Below, piece after piece: positions 52,069-60,503 of a stretch of DNA of 64,000 nt. The stretch is from Bdellovibrionia bacterium (GTDB lineage Bacteria; Bdellovibrionota; Bdellovibrionia; Bdellovibrionales; JAGQZY01), in NCBI GenBank assembly GCA_030427805.1, contig JAUICP010000003.1, positions 641,758-705,757 of the forward strand, read 5' to 3'. Below the pieces are notes generated by a model that was not told the origin of the DNA, did no database searches, and saw only the letters and a list, made by a program, of their open reading frames with translations. How positions within the stretch are numbered: position 1 is the stretch's first letter; each line of letters starts with the position of its first letter. Position numbers and translations under genes: made by a program.

Positions 52069-53745
52069 TTAGCACAACACCCCCTTCGGTATAACCTCAA
52101 TAGATCGTTCCTGACACCATTTTGTTAGGGCTGGACTGTTGTAATTGTTGGTCACTAAATAAGCCATGCTGCCAATTCCGAGGTCATCAATGAGCTGTTC
52201 TCCGGTTGTCGTATTAGGGCCGAGATCACTGTCAAAGATGAACAGGTGTTCTGAAAAGTCATCGTGGTTGTCGAACCATTCAGTAAACTCCTCTTGGTTT
52301 TTAAACGCCAAGAAGTTGGCTTCAGAGTTCTCTTTTTCAAGGAGTCTTTTCCACTTCCGATGGACACCTTTTTCATCATCAAGAAGCACTACTGATTTCG
52401 CCGACGGAATATCTATAGTTGGCAATTTCCAAAGGTCAAAACCTAATTCAAAGACTGTCTTACCTTCTTCACTACTCGCAAGATTAAAGTGTCCACCCCA
52501 CGATTCAATAAAACGCTTTCCATGATAAAGCCCGTAGCCGGTTCCATTTTCCTTTCCATCGGTGAAACCACGATCAAAAACATCTTTTTGGATTTCCTGC
52601 TTAATTCCTTTACCATCATCGGTAACCAAGACTTTTAGTATCTGATCTTCAATCTCAAGGTTGATCTCAATATTTTTAGCACCTGCTTCAATAGAGTTAT
52701 TCATCATATTGGAGAGCACGGCTCGAAGCTCTGGCCCCACAACTTCAATAAACGATTTTTTGGCAACACTTTTATAGCTGAGCTTGATCGCTGGTTTGTC
52801 TTTAGAGTTTTGAAGCTCAAGATTTTTATTCTCAACAGCAATTTCAAAAGCATTCGCCACGTTCACCTTGGTTTTCTTCTCATTCTCTTTTTCGAGATAT
52901 TCATAAAAAGTTTCATCGGAGGTGATAAGCTTAACCTTATCCACATCAGGGGTGTGATCAGCAATTTTTACCATCACAGCTTTAATATCCGTTGAGAGCT
53001 GCTCTATTCTACTCTTCTGCCTCTCGGATGAGAACTCACCTGATTTGATAACGTCTAGGGTTTGCTGAATTGATTTAATATTATGACCAATGCTCAAATT
53101 ATGTTCCAGAATAGCTCCAGCAACGGCTTGCTTTTCCTTTGACTGGGTGTGGTCTTCGATGTGTTTTTTAATTTTATTAAGCTCTCGTATTTCAAAGTCT
53201 TCATCGGAAGATAAGTCGTTTTCCAACGGAGCAAGAACATCTTTTGATAGGTCTCTTTGAATTCTGTAGATCGTAAAGAACACAATTCCAAGGAGTAGAA
53301 AGATAATACTGTTAATGATTACAAGAGCTGGAGTGATACTTAGATTGCTCAGGTAAAAATAGAACTTGTAATCAGTAAAACCAGAGGGCACCACCTCCAC
53401 GACGGACTGAAAACTTTTTGTGGTCGGCGGGTTTGGACAAGAGCCAAAGTTCAATGGCTGCTGCATCACCACCTGAGCCCCTTTACATGCTAATATTGAC
53501 TCAACGCCAAGCTCCTCAATGGCTAATTGGAATGAGGCCTCTAAAACTGGTCTGTTACCTTGCTCTATTCCGATAGTCGCAATTGTTTTAACAAGACTCT
53601 TAACCGACTTTGCTTGGTCGCTTACAAACTTATTGTGGGTGTATATGACAAAACCCACCTGAACCAAGGCAACCGACACTCCAACCACGAGGAGTGGGAG
53701 TTTCGTTTTCTTAAAAAACCACTGGCTCAAGCTGATCTTTTTCAT
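52069..53745 (-). CDS. Hybrid sensor histidine kinase with C-terminal receiver
   Basis: A 558-residue kinase with membrane helices near 17-36 and 138-160 flanking a periplasmic sensor domain of about 100 residues that has two cysteines. A dimerisation region contains IGHNIKSIQQTL (His221) and another His at 215, either of which could be phosphorylated. The ATPase domain is intact: NMMNNSIEAG (N box), VTDDGKGI (G1), GFTDGKENGTGYGLYHGKRF (G2). A receiver-like domain follows (VVLLDDE, FIFDSDLG with Asp near 505, and VIPKG with Lys near 554). It is the last gene of the operon led by a sigma-54 regulator and starts on the stop codon of the binding-protein gene. Confidence 0.88.
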   Translation of the reverse strand: MKKISLSQWFFKKTKLPLLVVGVSVALVQVGFVIYTHNKFVSDQAKSVKSLVKTIATIGIEQGNRPVLEASFQLAIEELGVESILACKGAQVVMQQPLNFGSCPNPPTTKSFQSVVEVVPSGFTDYKFYFYLSNLSITPALVIINSIIFLLLGIVFFTIYRIQRDLSKDVLAPLENDLSSDEDFEIRELNKIKKHIEDHTQSKEKQAVAGAILEHNLSIGHNIKSIQQTLDVIKSGEFSSERQKSRIEQLSTDIKAVMVKIADHTPDVDKVKLITSDETFYEYLEKENEKKTKVNVANAFEIAVENKNLELQNSKDKPAIKLSYKSVAKKSFIEVVGPELRAVLSNMMNNSIEAGAKNIEINLEIEDQILKVLVTDDGKGIKQEIQKDVFDRGFTDGKENGTGYGLYHGKRFIESWGGHFNLASSEEGKTVFELGFDLWKLPTIDIPSAKSVVLLDDEKGVHRKWKRLLEKENSEANFLAFKNQEEFTEWFDNHDDFSEHLFIFDSDLGPNTTTGEQLIDDLGIGSMAYLVTNNYNSPALTKWCQERSIEVIPKGVLC

Positions 53746-55274
53746 TAGCCACCGACAGGACGGAATGTAGTAAACCGTCCCCCTTCTCTGCTGAGGTAGT
53801 TTTTCTTAACTTGGATACGGTCATTTCTTAAAATCACCATATCTTTTAAGAACCCAATGTGGATAAACGGAACTTCTCTTAAAACCGCTTCAGAAACTTT
53901 TTTGTAGTGTGGATCAACCTTGTCAAAATCTAAAATCTTGCGCCCCTCTTCTAAAAGATCAGTAACTTTTTTTCTGTGGAGCATTGGTGAGCTGATCGCG
54001 CCTTTTAATCCGATGGCATGATAGATGCCATCGGGATCACCGCTAAAAACGCTTAGGTACATTGGCAGAACATCTGGCTCATACCCTTTGTAATACATTT
54101 GCAAAAGATCACGTCCAGGAACTTCCTTGGTTTTATCAGAGAGCTTTACTCCTTTTTTAATCAAATAATCATGTAACCACTTCGTTCCTTTTGTGTGTGC
54201 AAAATAAAGTGGATGTTTTTGAGTGGCTTTTACAAATGATTCGAGATGAGGCTTACCCTCAGAAATGATTTCATCGACTTTCTCTTTAGAAATATTACCT
54301 GCTTGAAGAGGAAGAAAAATCTGTGGCTCGATCTGGCTCTTCATCCGATCTTTTCTTGGTATGTCTTCACTGGTGAAGCCATCGAAAAACAGATATTGAA
54401 AAGCTTTTCTGTGGTTTGGGTTATTTAGCAGACGACCCTTTTGCCCATTTAAAACGAGTGTCATGTGACGGTTCTCAGTGCCTGAAACGCAACTAATATT
54501 TTTATCACCACAAGAATCAACCTGAGCCACTTCCGCAAAGGCATAGAGATCAATCTCACCTTTTTTTAGGGCCTCTCTAGATTTGTCGAACGGAACGACC
54601 TTCACATTAACTTTTTCATAATAGTAGTCATCAGGGTTATACTGATTTCTTGTCAGCATCACCTCTTCTTTATTGATACTATTAATCACATAAGGGCCGG
54701 TCCCGATGTATTTATTACCCTCCTTAATGAAGGCCGCCATTCGCGTTCCCCCTAGATGACTAAGAGCCATTCTAAAAGGTTTTTTGAAAGTAACTTTTAA
54801 GGTTTTATCATCGACAGCTTCAACACCGGAAACACCACCGCTCTTTTTATGATTTTCAAAGCCTTCAATCTTATAAAGAACATCAAGAAGGCTGTTATTG
54901 GCTGACTTTGAGTCGAGCTTTAAGCTGTGCTCCCAGGAGTTTTTGTAGTGTTTTGCAGTCAGAGCCACACCATTAGAGAACTTTCTGGAGGTGTCGATGG
55001 TAAAAGTGAAAACCTTTTTATCATCGCTCACTGTCCAGGACTTAGCCCCCATTCCATCAATAGTGCCGCTCTTACCTAAAATGACGAGTGGCTCAAACTG
55101 GTTGTGCATAAGAGCATCTGCATAAGCTGTGTGCTGAAGAGAAGGAACCAAATCGTTCCATTCTCCAGGGTAGCCAACTTTTAGAATCATCTCTTTTTTC
55201 TCCTGTGGTTGATTCTTGGTGCAAGCACCAAGACCAACTGCAATCATCAAAGATACAAATAAAACCTTAAACAT
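53745..55274 (-). CDS. OppA/DppA-family solute-binding lipoprotein
   Basis: A 509-residue lipoprotein with signal MFKVLFVSLMIAVGLGAC, lipidated Cys18. The body matches family 5 extracellular binding proteins, which usually bind peptides: LKVGYPGEWNDLVPSLQHT, NQFEPLVILGKSG, FTFTIDTSRKFSNGVALTAKHYKNSWEHSL, GTGPYVINSI. No permease or ABC ATPase gene is nearby. Its place between a radical SAM/small-protein pair and a sensor kinase therefore suggests that it presents a ligand to the kinase or handles the modified peptide. It shares its stop with the kinase start (TAATG). Confidence 0.88.
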   Translation of the reverse strand: MFKVLFVSLMIAVGLGACTKNQPQEKKEMILKVGYPGEWNDLVPSLQHTAYADALMHNQFEPLVILGKSGTIDGMGAKSWTVSDDKKVFTFTIDTSRKFSNGVALTAKHYKNSWEHSLKLDSKSANNSLLDVLYKIEGFENHKKSGGVSGVEAVDDKTLKVTFKKPFRMALSHLGGTRMAAFIKEGNKYIGTGPYVINSINKEEVMLTRNQYNPDDYYYEKVNVKVVPFDKSREALKKGEIDLYAFAEVAQVDSCGDKNISCVSGTENRHMTLVLNGQKGRLLNNPNHRKAFQYLFFDGFTSEDIPRKDRMKSQIEPQIFLPLQAGNISKEKVDEIISEGKPHLESFVKATQKHPLYFAHTKGTKWLHDYLIKKGVKLSDKTKEVPGRDLLQMYYKGYEPDVLPMYLSVFSGDPDGIYHAIGLKGAISSPMLHRKKVTDLLEEGRKILDFDKVDPHYKKVSEAVLREVPFIHIGFLKDMVILRNDRIQVKKNYLSREGGRFTTFRPVGG

Positions 55275-55283
55275 CTTTCCCTC

Positions 55284-55634
55284 TTATTCTGGTGGAATAG
55301 CACTTAGAGCCTGACCGACACTTGAGGCTGTAACTGTTGGGCTATGAATATCACTGATGAACTCTTTTGTCAGACGGCTTCTATGACGGCTATACGGTTC
55401 TGTTGATAAGTCTTGAACATCAGAAACCTCATGACGATCAAGAAAGTCATAATACTTCTCTGGCATAGTGCCCTCATCAAGACGGCGCATCATCTCACCT
55501 TCATAATCGTAGTCTGTTGGCCCTGGGTCATTGCCCCCACCAAGCTTATTTGCAAAATCAGATGCAAATGCTACTGAGCTTATGGGCATAAGTGACAACA
55601 TCCCTAATATTTTTCTTCTTGTTTGCTTTTTCAT
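55284..55634 (-). CDS. Small protein with Tat-like signal, candidate substrate of the radical SAM enzyme
   Basis: A 116-residue protein whose N-terminus TRRKILGMLSLMPISSVAFA has the twin-arginine pattern (RR-x-I-L) and an AFA cleavage site. The mature part is polar and low in hydrophobic core residues: a Gly/Pro/Asp segment (GGGNDPGPTDYDYEGE), then MPEKYYDFLDRHEVSDVQDL and a C-terminus ending AIPPE. The lack of a recognisable fold and the tight coupling to the upstream radical SAM gene (ATGA overlap, GGGGAGG six bases before the ATG) suggest it is modified by that enzyme and then exported folded. That role is inference. Confidence 0.6.
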   Translation of the reverse strand: MKKQTRRKILGMLSLMPISSVAFASDFANKLGGGNDPGPTDYDYEGEMMRRLDEGTMPEKYYDFLDRHEVSDVQDLSTEPYSRHRSRLTKEFISDIHSPTVTASSVGQALSAIPPE

Positions 55635-56710
55635 GCAATCCTCCCCTTTTGTAAGGCCACTGGTTCAATCCAACAACCTTGGTCTTTTTCTAAAAAACTA
55701 CCCGTGAGAGCAAAGCTGATATTTCTATCGCCTCCACACCTTGAGTAGTACATACAATCACCACAGCCTTTGATATTTCCTTTCCTTAAATTTTTCAGAA
55801 CTGGGTGATTAAAAAATAAATTCTTAAGTCCATCTTTTAAGACATTACCGACTGTGTAATCAGCTCGGCTCGAAACCTTCATGTTGCCTTTGTAGTCGAT
55901 AACGATTCCCTGAAAGCCCATTCTCCCGTTGTGACCCAAGGTTGGATCAATCAAATGAAAGAGTGGACTGCTGGTAGCTGTTTTTACACCTGTCTTTTTT
56001 GATGTGTTTAAAATTGAAATCAGAGCGTCTCGAAGCTCTGTCCCATAGAGTGAGTCATCCTTACCACTTTTTTGAAGCTCCTCACCATAGCCTTGTGGGA
56101 TAAATCTTGTAAAATTCATCGAATCAAGACCATGCTTTTTTGCCATATCAAAAAACTCTGGAATCCACTGCGCTGTATTTTTTGACAGGATGCCCAAGAT
56201 GTTTGTTTTCATCCCGTATCTTTTGGCAAGCTTAGCTCCCCTAATGGCTTTATCAAAGTTACCCTCACCGCGAACGGCATCGTGCCTTCTTGCATCAGGT
56301 CCATCAATTGAAATCTGAAACTCCACTTCATATTGAGAGAGCATCTCTAAAAGCTTATCATTAAGTTTCACTCCGTTTGTGAGAATCACAAACTTTGGAG
56401 TCTTCCAAAGCTCATTCGCTCTTTTTAAAATTGAATAGAGATAAGGGCTGATTGTCGGCTCCCCACCACAAAGAAGAATACTTGGCTTCATTTTTAGCTC
56501 ATCAAGCATTGCTTTGTACTGATCTAAAACCTCAAACCAACCGTTAAGATCAAGAGCTCCCGTATTTTTATGATTTGAGTGATAACAATGAGTGCAACGA
56601 AGATTGCAAGCATTGGTAATATCAAGCTGGATGGACATGGTTTCTTGCCCACCGATGGCTTTTACAGCCTTTGTTAAAAAATAATCCTCAAACTTTTTAA
56701 TCAACCTCAT
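55631..56710 (-). CDS. Radical SAM/SPASM-domain enzyme
   Basis: A 359-residue enzyme with the radical SAM cluster motif CNLRCTHC (Cys35, Cys39, Cys42), the GGEPT motif near residue 92, and an SPASM-type C-terminus (CGDCMYYSRCGGDRN, then a last Cys in DQGCW) that binds auxiliary clusters. SPASM enzymes typically modify peptides or proteins, for example as RiPP maturases or sulphatase activators. The only likely substrate encoded nearby is the 116-residue Tat-type protein. It overlaps the genes on both sides by four bases, so stoichiometry is tightly coupled. Confidence 0.88.
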   Translation of the reverse strand: MRLIKKFEDYFLTKAVKAIGGQETMSIQLDITNACNLRCTHCYHSNHKNTGALDLNGWFEVLDQYKAMLDELKMKPSILLCGGEPTISPYLYSILKRANELWKTPKFVILTNGVKLNDKLLEMLSQYEVEFQISIDGPDARRHDAVRGEGNFDKAIRGAKLAKRYGMKTNILGILSKNTAQWIPEFFDMAKKHGLDSMNFTRFIPQGYGEELQKSGKDDSLYGTELRDALISILNTSKKTGVKTATSSPLFHLIDPTLGHNGRMGFQGIVIDYKGNMKVSSRADYTVGNVLKDGLKNLFFNHPVLKNLRKGNIKGCGDCMYYSRCGGDRNISFALTGSFLEKDQGCWIEPVALQKGRIA

Positions 56711-58122
56711 GACACAGCTCCAGCATGAAGTTTATAGCCCCACTCAGAGAGTTTTCTTTGAAGTGAGGAGTTTGGAATAGAAAGAGCTTTTGAAGCCGCC
56801 CTTAGAGATGAAAAAGATCTTACTTTTGAAATCAAAAATTCTTTTTCTCTCTCTTCAAACTCTTTTGCTAAGAGATCTTTGAACTGCGGGTAAGATAGAT
56901 TGTTGGCTTTACTTTTATCAAAGACTTTTGGATCAAGATGTTGAGGCTTGATTTCTTCCTCACTCGTTGAAATCAAGAGCCTTCCGATCATGTTTTCAAG
57001 CTCTCTGATGTTTCCAGACCACTCATAGGCTTTTAGGTACTGCAATGTTTTATACATCATCTTTTTATTTCGCCCAGCAATATGCATTTCCATGAAGTGA
57101 GTGACAAGTGGCGAGATGTCTTCTGTCCTTTCTCTTAAGGCTGGTACATTGATTGGGATGTGATTAAGCCTATAAAAGAGATCCTCTCTAAATTCTTTTG
57201 ATTCAATTTTGGCTTCAAGATCCACATGGGTTGCAGCAATCACTCTCACATCAACGGGCACTGGTTTATTTGATCCAACAGGCTCAATCACTTTTTCTTG
57301 TAAAACTCTTAGGAGTTTTGCCTGAAGGTCCGTTCTCATCTCACCAATTTCATCAAGAAAAATTGTTCCACCAGTAGCCGCCTGAAACTTTCCAAGTCTT
57401 TTTCTGTCAGCTCCGGTGAAGGCACCCTTTTCATGACCAAAGAGTTCTGATTCTAAAAGCTCTGCTGGAATGGCTGCACAGTTGATACTGACAAATGGTT
57501 TATTTTTTCTAGAGGAGTGGTCTTTAACAGCTTTTGCAATAAGCTCTTTCCCTGTGCCTGACTCTCCACGGATAAGAACCGTTGATCTATCCCCACCATT
57601 CTCTGAAAGGGTTAAAATCTTTTTAGCGATATGAGCCATTGGTGTGGACCAACCCACCATTCCAATTTTTTGAATCCATACCGAGTTATCAAGATGCTTT
57701 TGGTTTACGTTTTGAGTTTTGGTGACAACACGGCTTAGTTCATCAAACTTCACACAGTTGGCTCTGATTTTTTTAATGATCTCATCAAAGGGCTCATCTT
57801 TTTTAATAAACCCACTCACCCCTGCATTGATACAGGCCACGGGAACCTCTTGGGTCATGTCGCCCGTGCAGATCAAAACTAGAAGCTTTGGATTGATTTT
57901 TAAGACTTCTTTAGCAACATCCACCCCATTGAGTTCCTGACCCTCAAAGCTGTAATCAAGAACAAGGACGGCATAATCAAAGGGATTCTTTTGAACGAGC
58001 CTGATGACCTCAGAGGCCTCACTTGTGAATACCGGCTCAATATCCAAGTGGACGCCAAGCTTGTCCCTAAAGTTGTCTAGAACGCTATTTTGATCGTCTG
58101 CGATCAGGATCTTGTAATTCAT
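56707..58122 (-). CDS. Sigma-54-dependent response regulator (NtrC family)
   Basis: The ATG at 58122 follows GGGAGGGAGCC. The frame extending to 58182 has no ribosome site and would cross the promoter. The 471-residue protein has a receiver (IADDQN, phosphoacceptor Asp56 in VLDYSFEG, Lys in FIKKDEP). Its AAA+ domain has Walker A GESGTGKE near 187-194 and the intact GAFTGA loop near 232, required to contact sigma-54. A C-terminal Fis-type HTH follows (LRAASKALSIPNSSLQRKLSEWGY). It leads a five-gene operon and is likely phosphorylated by the kinase at the end of it. The TGTCCCA palindromes are its best candidate sites. Confidence 0.95.
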   Translation of the reverse strand: MNYKILIADDQNSVLDNFRDKLGVHLDIEPVFTSEASEVIRLVQKNPFDYAVLVLDYSFEGQELNGVDVAKEVLKINPKLLVLICTGDMTQEVPVACINAGVSGFIKKDEPFDEIIKKIRANCVKFDELSRVVTKTQNVNQKHLDNSVWIQKIGMVGWSTPMAHIAKKILTLSENGGDRSTVLIRGESGTGKELIAKAVKDHSSRKNKPFVSINCAAIPAELLESELFGHEKGAFTGADRKRLGKFQAATGGTIFLDEIGEMRTDLQAKLLRVLQEKVIEPVGSNKPVPVDVRVIAATHVDLEAKIESKEFREDLFYRLNHIPINVPALRERTEDISPLVTHFMEMHIAGRNKKMMYKTLQYLKAYEWSGNIRELENMIGRLLISTSEEEIKPQHLDPKVFDKSKANNLSYPQFKDLLAKEFEEREKEFLISKVRSFSSLRAASKALSIPNSSLQRKLSEWGYKLHAGAVS

Positions 58123-58192
58123 CTGGCTCCCTCCCTTTTTAAAAGCCTTCAAAAGCAGCTCTATCCGCCCGCCCGTCCACATCTCGGACTAG

Positions 58193-58209
58193 AGCATGGT
58201 CTGTGCCAA
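58193..58209 (-). promoter_or_regulatory. Sigma-54 promoter of the signalling operon
   Basis: Read leftward the element is TTGGCACAGACCATGCT. It matches the sigma-54 consensus YTGGCACGRNNNTTGCW at all but two positions, with the essential GG and GC exactly ten bases apart. The start codon at 58122 is about 70 bases downstream. Three palindromes lie about 60, 160 and 200 bases upstream, at enhancer distances. Autoregulation by the encoded activator is likely. Confidence 0.75.
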
Positions 58210-58257
58210 GGCTGAGATCTAAATAAACAGCAGTAGAGCCCTTTTCAGCCTGCTCCG

Positions 58258-58275
58258 TGTCCCACAGATGGGTCA
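58258..58275. promoter_or_regulatory. 18-bp palindrome, copy 2
   Basis: TGTCCCA-CAGA-TGGGTCA. Both halves fit TGWCCCA/TGGGWCA. It is about 50 bases upstream of the sigma-54 -24 element at 58193-58209. Confidence 0.75.
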
Positions 58276-58358
58276 TTTTCAAAGTGAGCTATTTGAGCAA
58301 ATGGTGCTAACTGGTTGGAATTGAATTACAAAATGGAACTTGATGAGAAATCTGTGAC

Positions 58359-58376
58359 TGGCCCATGGGTGGGACG
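58359..58376. promoter_or_regulatory. 18-bp palindrome, copy 3
   Basis: TGGCCCA-TGGG-TGGGACG. It has the same seven-four-seven layout with two departures from the consensus. It lies between the sigma-54 promoter on the left and the rightward OLD gene. Confidence 0.6.
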
Positions 58377-58400
58377 TTTAAGCTCTACCCCCTTAAAACC

Positions 58401-58418
58401 TGACCCATTTTTGGGACA
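58401..58418. promoter_or_regulatory. 18-bp palindrome, copy 4
   Basis: TGACCCA-TTTT-TGGGACA. It is copy 2 in the opposite orientation, with perfect halves. It is 163 bases upstream of the OLD nuclease start and may serve both divergent promoters. Confidence 0.75.
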
Positions 58419-58580
58419 AGCATGCTTAATAGGTAATCTAATTCTGTTTAGCTCACAAGAAAGTGTGTGGTTTTTACCTGGGTTTTGAAAAGGTTTCAGG
58501 GGAAATTCTGTACAAATTAAATCTATTTACTTAAAATCTTGGGATTTATCGTAAGCTGACAAAACAAAAGGGCAAAACCC

Positions 58581-60374
58581 ATGCGAATTACAAAAATTGA
58601 AATAGAGCGGTTTCGCGGAATAAGAAAACTCACAACAACGGTGCCAGGAAACGTTCAACTCATCGCCGGAGCCAATAACTCTGGTAAATCGACCGTGATA
58701 AGCGCATTGGATCTCTTCTTTCAAGGCGAAGAGGGCATAAAAAAGGCAAAGAATCTATCACCCAAAAATGCATACTATGTTCGCGAGGGGTCGAGAGCTT
58801 TAACGACAATAAAAATCTGGTTCTCAAACCTGAGTACAAATGACAAAAAAGATTACAAGGATGCTATATCTAAAAGGTCAAATTCATTTTGGTGTAAAGT
58901 GAAAGTATCCAGGAATGGAGAAGTAGCCTTCTCGTGCTCTGGCACAGGTAATGCTACTGAACTATATAAAAAGTTAATCTCCCGCTATACAATTTTTCAC
59001 GTTCCAGTACTACGAGTTTCAAATGATGGCTTTTCGTCGACAGAAAATCATCGCTTTATACAAACTATTCGAGACGTGTTAATTAGAAATCGTCCGGGCC
59101 CAAAATCAAAGTATCAAAAAAAATACGAAGATCACTACAAAAAGGTAAGCAATCTTATTGGTAGAGTCTTATCTGAAAGTAAGGAAGCTGCATCTAATTT
59201 ACTCCCATCTGATTCTGAAATAAAGTTTAAGTTTCCTAATGCCGGTATGATTCTAGAAAACATACTAAAAGAGATCACTATACAGTCACGCCCCAAATTC
59301 GATCTTTCTACAAAAGAAGAAGGCACTGGTTACCAGTCATTACTAGCACTTGGTCTTTTAAAGCATATTGTAGAACTTGAGTCTTCTCGCCGAAATCAAT
59401 CAACACTGATATTGCTCGAAGAACCCGAGGCATACCTACACCCTCAGTTTCAAAGAAAGGTAATCAGCTACATTCGTGATCTGTCAAAGAACAGCCAGCT
59501 TATAGTATCAACCCATTCGCCCACGATCATAGATGCTGCCGAAATACAAAATATTATGAGAATTGAGCGTGACCCCTCTGGCCTTAACTATGACTGGAAC
59601 CCAGAGCATCTTTCTGCAAATTCAAAAGGCAAGCTCTCTCGGTGGTGCGATGCTAAAAATAGTGAACTCATATTCTCTGATAAGGTTATTTTTTGTGAAG
59701 GTTTTTCTGATGCCGTAGTTATAAGAAAAATTATCGAACAGTCTCAAGATCTAAATAATTTATCTGATAACCTATCCGTTATTGCCATGGGAGGTAGAGA
59801 CAATCCAGATGTCTTTGCTGAGTTGACATTGCGCTTTAACGTCCCTTCTCTATTTATTTTCGATCGTGATATTTATACAGGAAACCGGTCTACTTTAAAG
59901 AAACTATGTAACACAATTGGTGTCGGATTATCAAAAAGAGATACAGAAAAATTTGAGAGATTAAAAAGACAGGCATGCTTCAACTTAGAGGAGTCTGCCG
60001 CGATGAGAAGAGATGCTAACGTTGGCCTTATTAGAAGAAACATCTTTGTATTTGCCTCTGACATAGAAGGTGCTGTTGCCACGAGCTACCCTAAAAAAAG
60101 AATTTTAGATGAATTGTTATCCATTGAATTAATAGATAATCAGCAAAAGGAAATCTTATCCACTAAACAGGGAGCGGATTACTACGATGGTGTTTTCGAT
60201 GTTATTGGCTCAAAAGGCTGGAACATGAAGAAAGTAAAAAACAAGTCAAAACCACACATTCCTGGGCTCATCGTTGAGGACCTATCGACACAGTTTACTC
60301 AAAATAGTGACCTAGCAAAACTTAAACAGGTTCTAAAACAATTTTTAAAAAATAAAAAAAGAATATCAGTATAA
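58581..60374 (+). CDS. OLD-family ATP-dependent nuclease (AAA ATPase plus TOPRIM)
   Basis: A 597-residue protein of the overcoming-lysogenization-defect class. The ABC-type ATPase has Walker A GANNSGKST at residues 30-38, signature region GTGYQSLLALGLL, Walker B LILLEEPEAYLHP near 278 and the switch STHSP near 309. The TOPRIM nuclease domain has VIFCEGFSDAVVIRKII near 369 and FIFDRD near 435. Single-gene class 1 OLD nucleases often act in phage defence. No UvrD-like helicase follows, so it is not a Gabija pair. It is divergent from the signalling operon, with palindromes in the shared promoter region. Confidence 0.88.
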   Translation: MRITKIEIERFRGIRKLTTTVPGNVQLIAGANNSGKSTVISALDLFFQGEEGIKKAKNLSPKNAYYVREGSRALTTIKIWFSNLSTNDKKDYKDAISKRSNSFWCKVKVSRNGEVAFSCSGTGNATELYKKLISRYTIFHVPVLRVSNDGFSSTENHRFIQTIRDVLIRNRPGPKSKYQKKYEDHYKKVSNLIGRVLSESKEAASNLLPSDSEIKFKFPNAGMILENILKEITIQSRPKFDLSTKEEGTGYQSLLALGLLKHIVELESSRRNQSTLILLEEPEAYLHPQFQRKVISYIRDLSKNSQLIVSTHSPTIIDAAEIQNIMRIERDPSGLNYDWNPEHLSANSKGKLSRWCDAKNSELIFSDKVIFCEGFSDAVVIRKIIEQSQDLNNLSDNLSVIAMGGRDNPDVFAELTLRFNVPSLFIFDRDIYTGNRSTLKKLCNTIGVGLSKRDTEKFERLKRQACFNLEESAAMRRDANVGLIRRNIFVFASDIEGAVATSYPKKRILDELLSIELIDNQQKEILSTKQGADYYDGVFDVIGSKGWNMKKVKNKSKPHIPGLIVEDLSTQFTQNSDLAKLKQVLKQFLKNKKRISV

Positions 60375-60430
60375 ATTTTCTTAGAGCGACGGGTGCTTAA
60401 AATATAAGCTGTTTGGTTTTTCACCAAAAA

Positions 60431-60448
60431 TGTCCCAGAAGTGGGTCG
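60431..60448. promoter_or_regulatory. 18-bp palindrome, copy 5
   Basis: TGTCCCA-GAAG-TGGGTCG. One base departs from the consensus. It is 56 bases upstream of the start at 60504 and probably lies at the promoter of the three-gene beta-lactamase unit. Confidence 0.7.
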
Positions 60449-60503
60449 TTTGCCCCAAGTATTATTCATTGAAGCTTATCACATTAGTGGCTAAACTTCG
60501 TGC

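Noticed and set aside
60480-60503. Sigma-54-like GG...GC pair upstream of 60504
   Set aside because: The spacing between GG and GC is eleven, one base too long, and flanking bases do not match.
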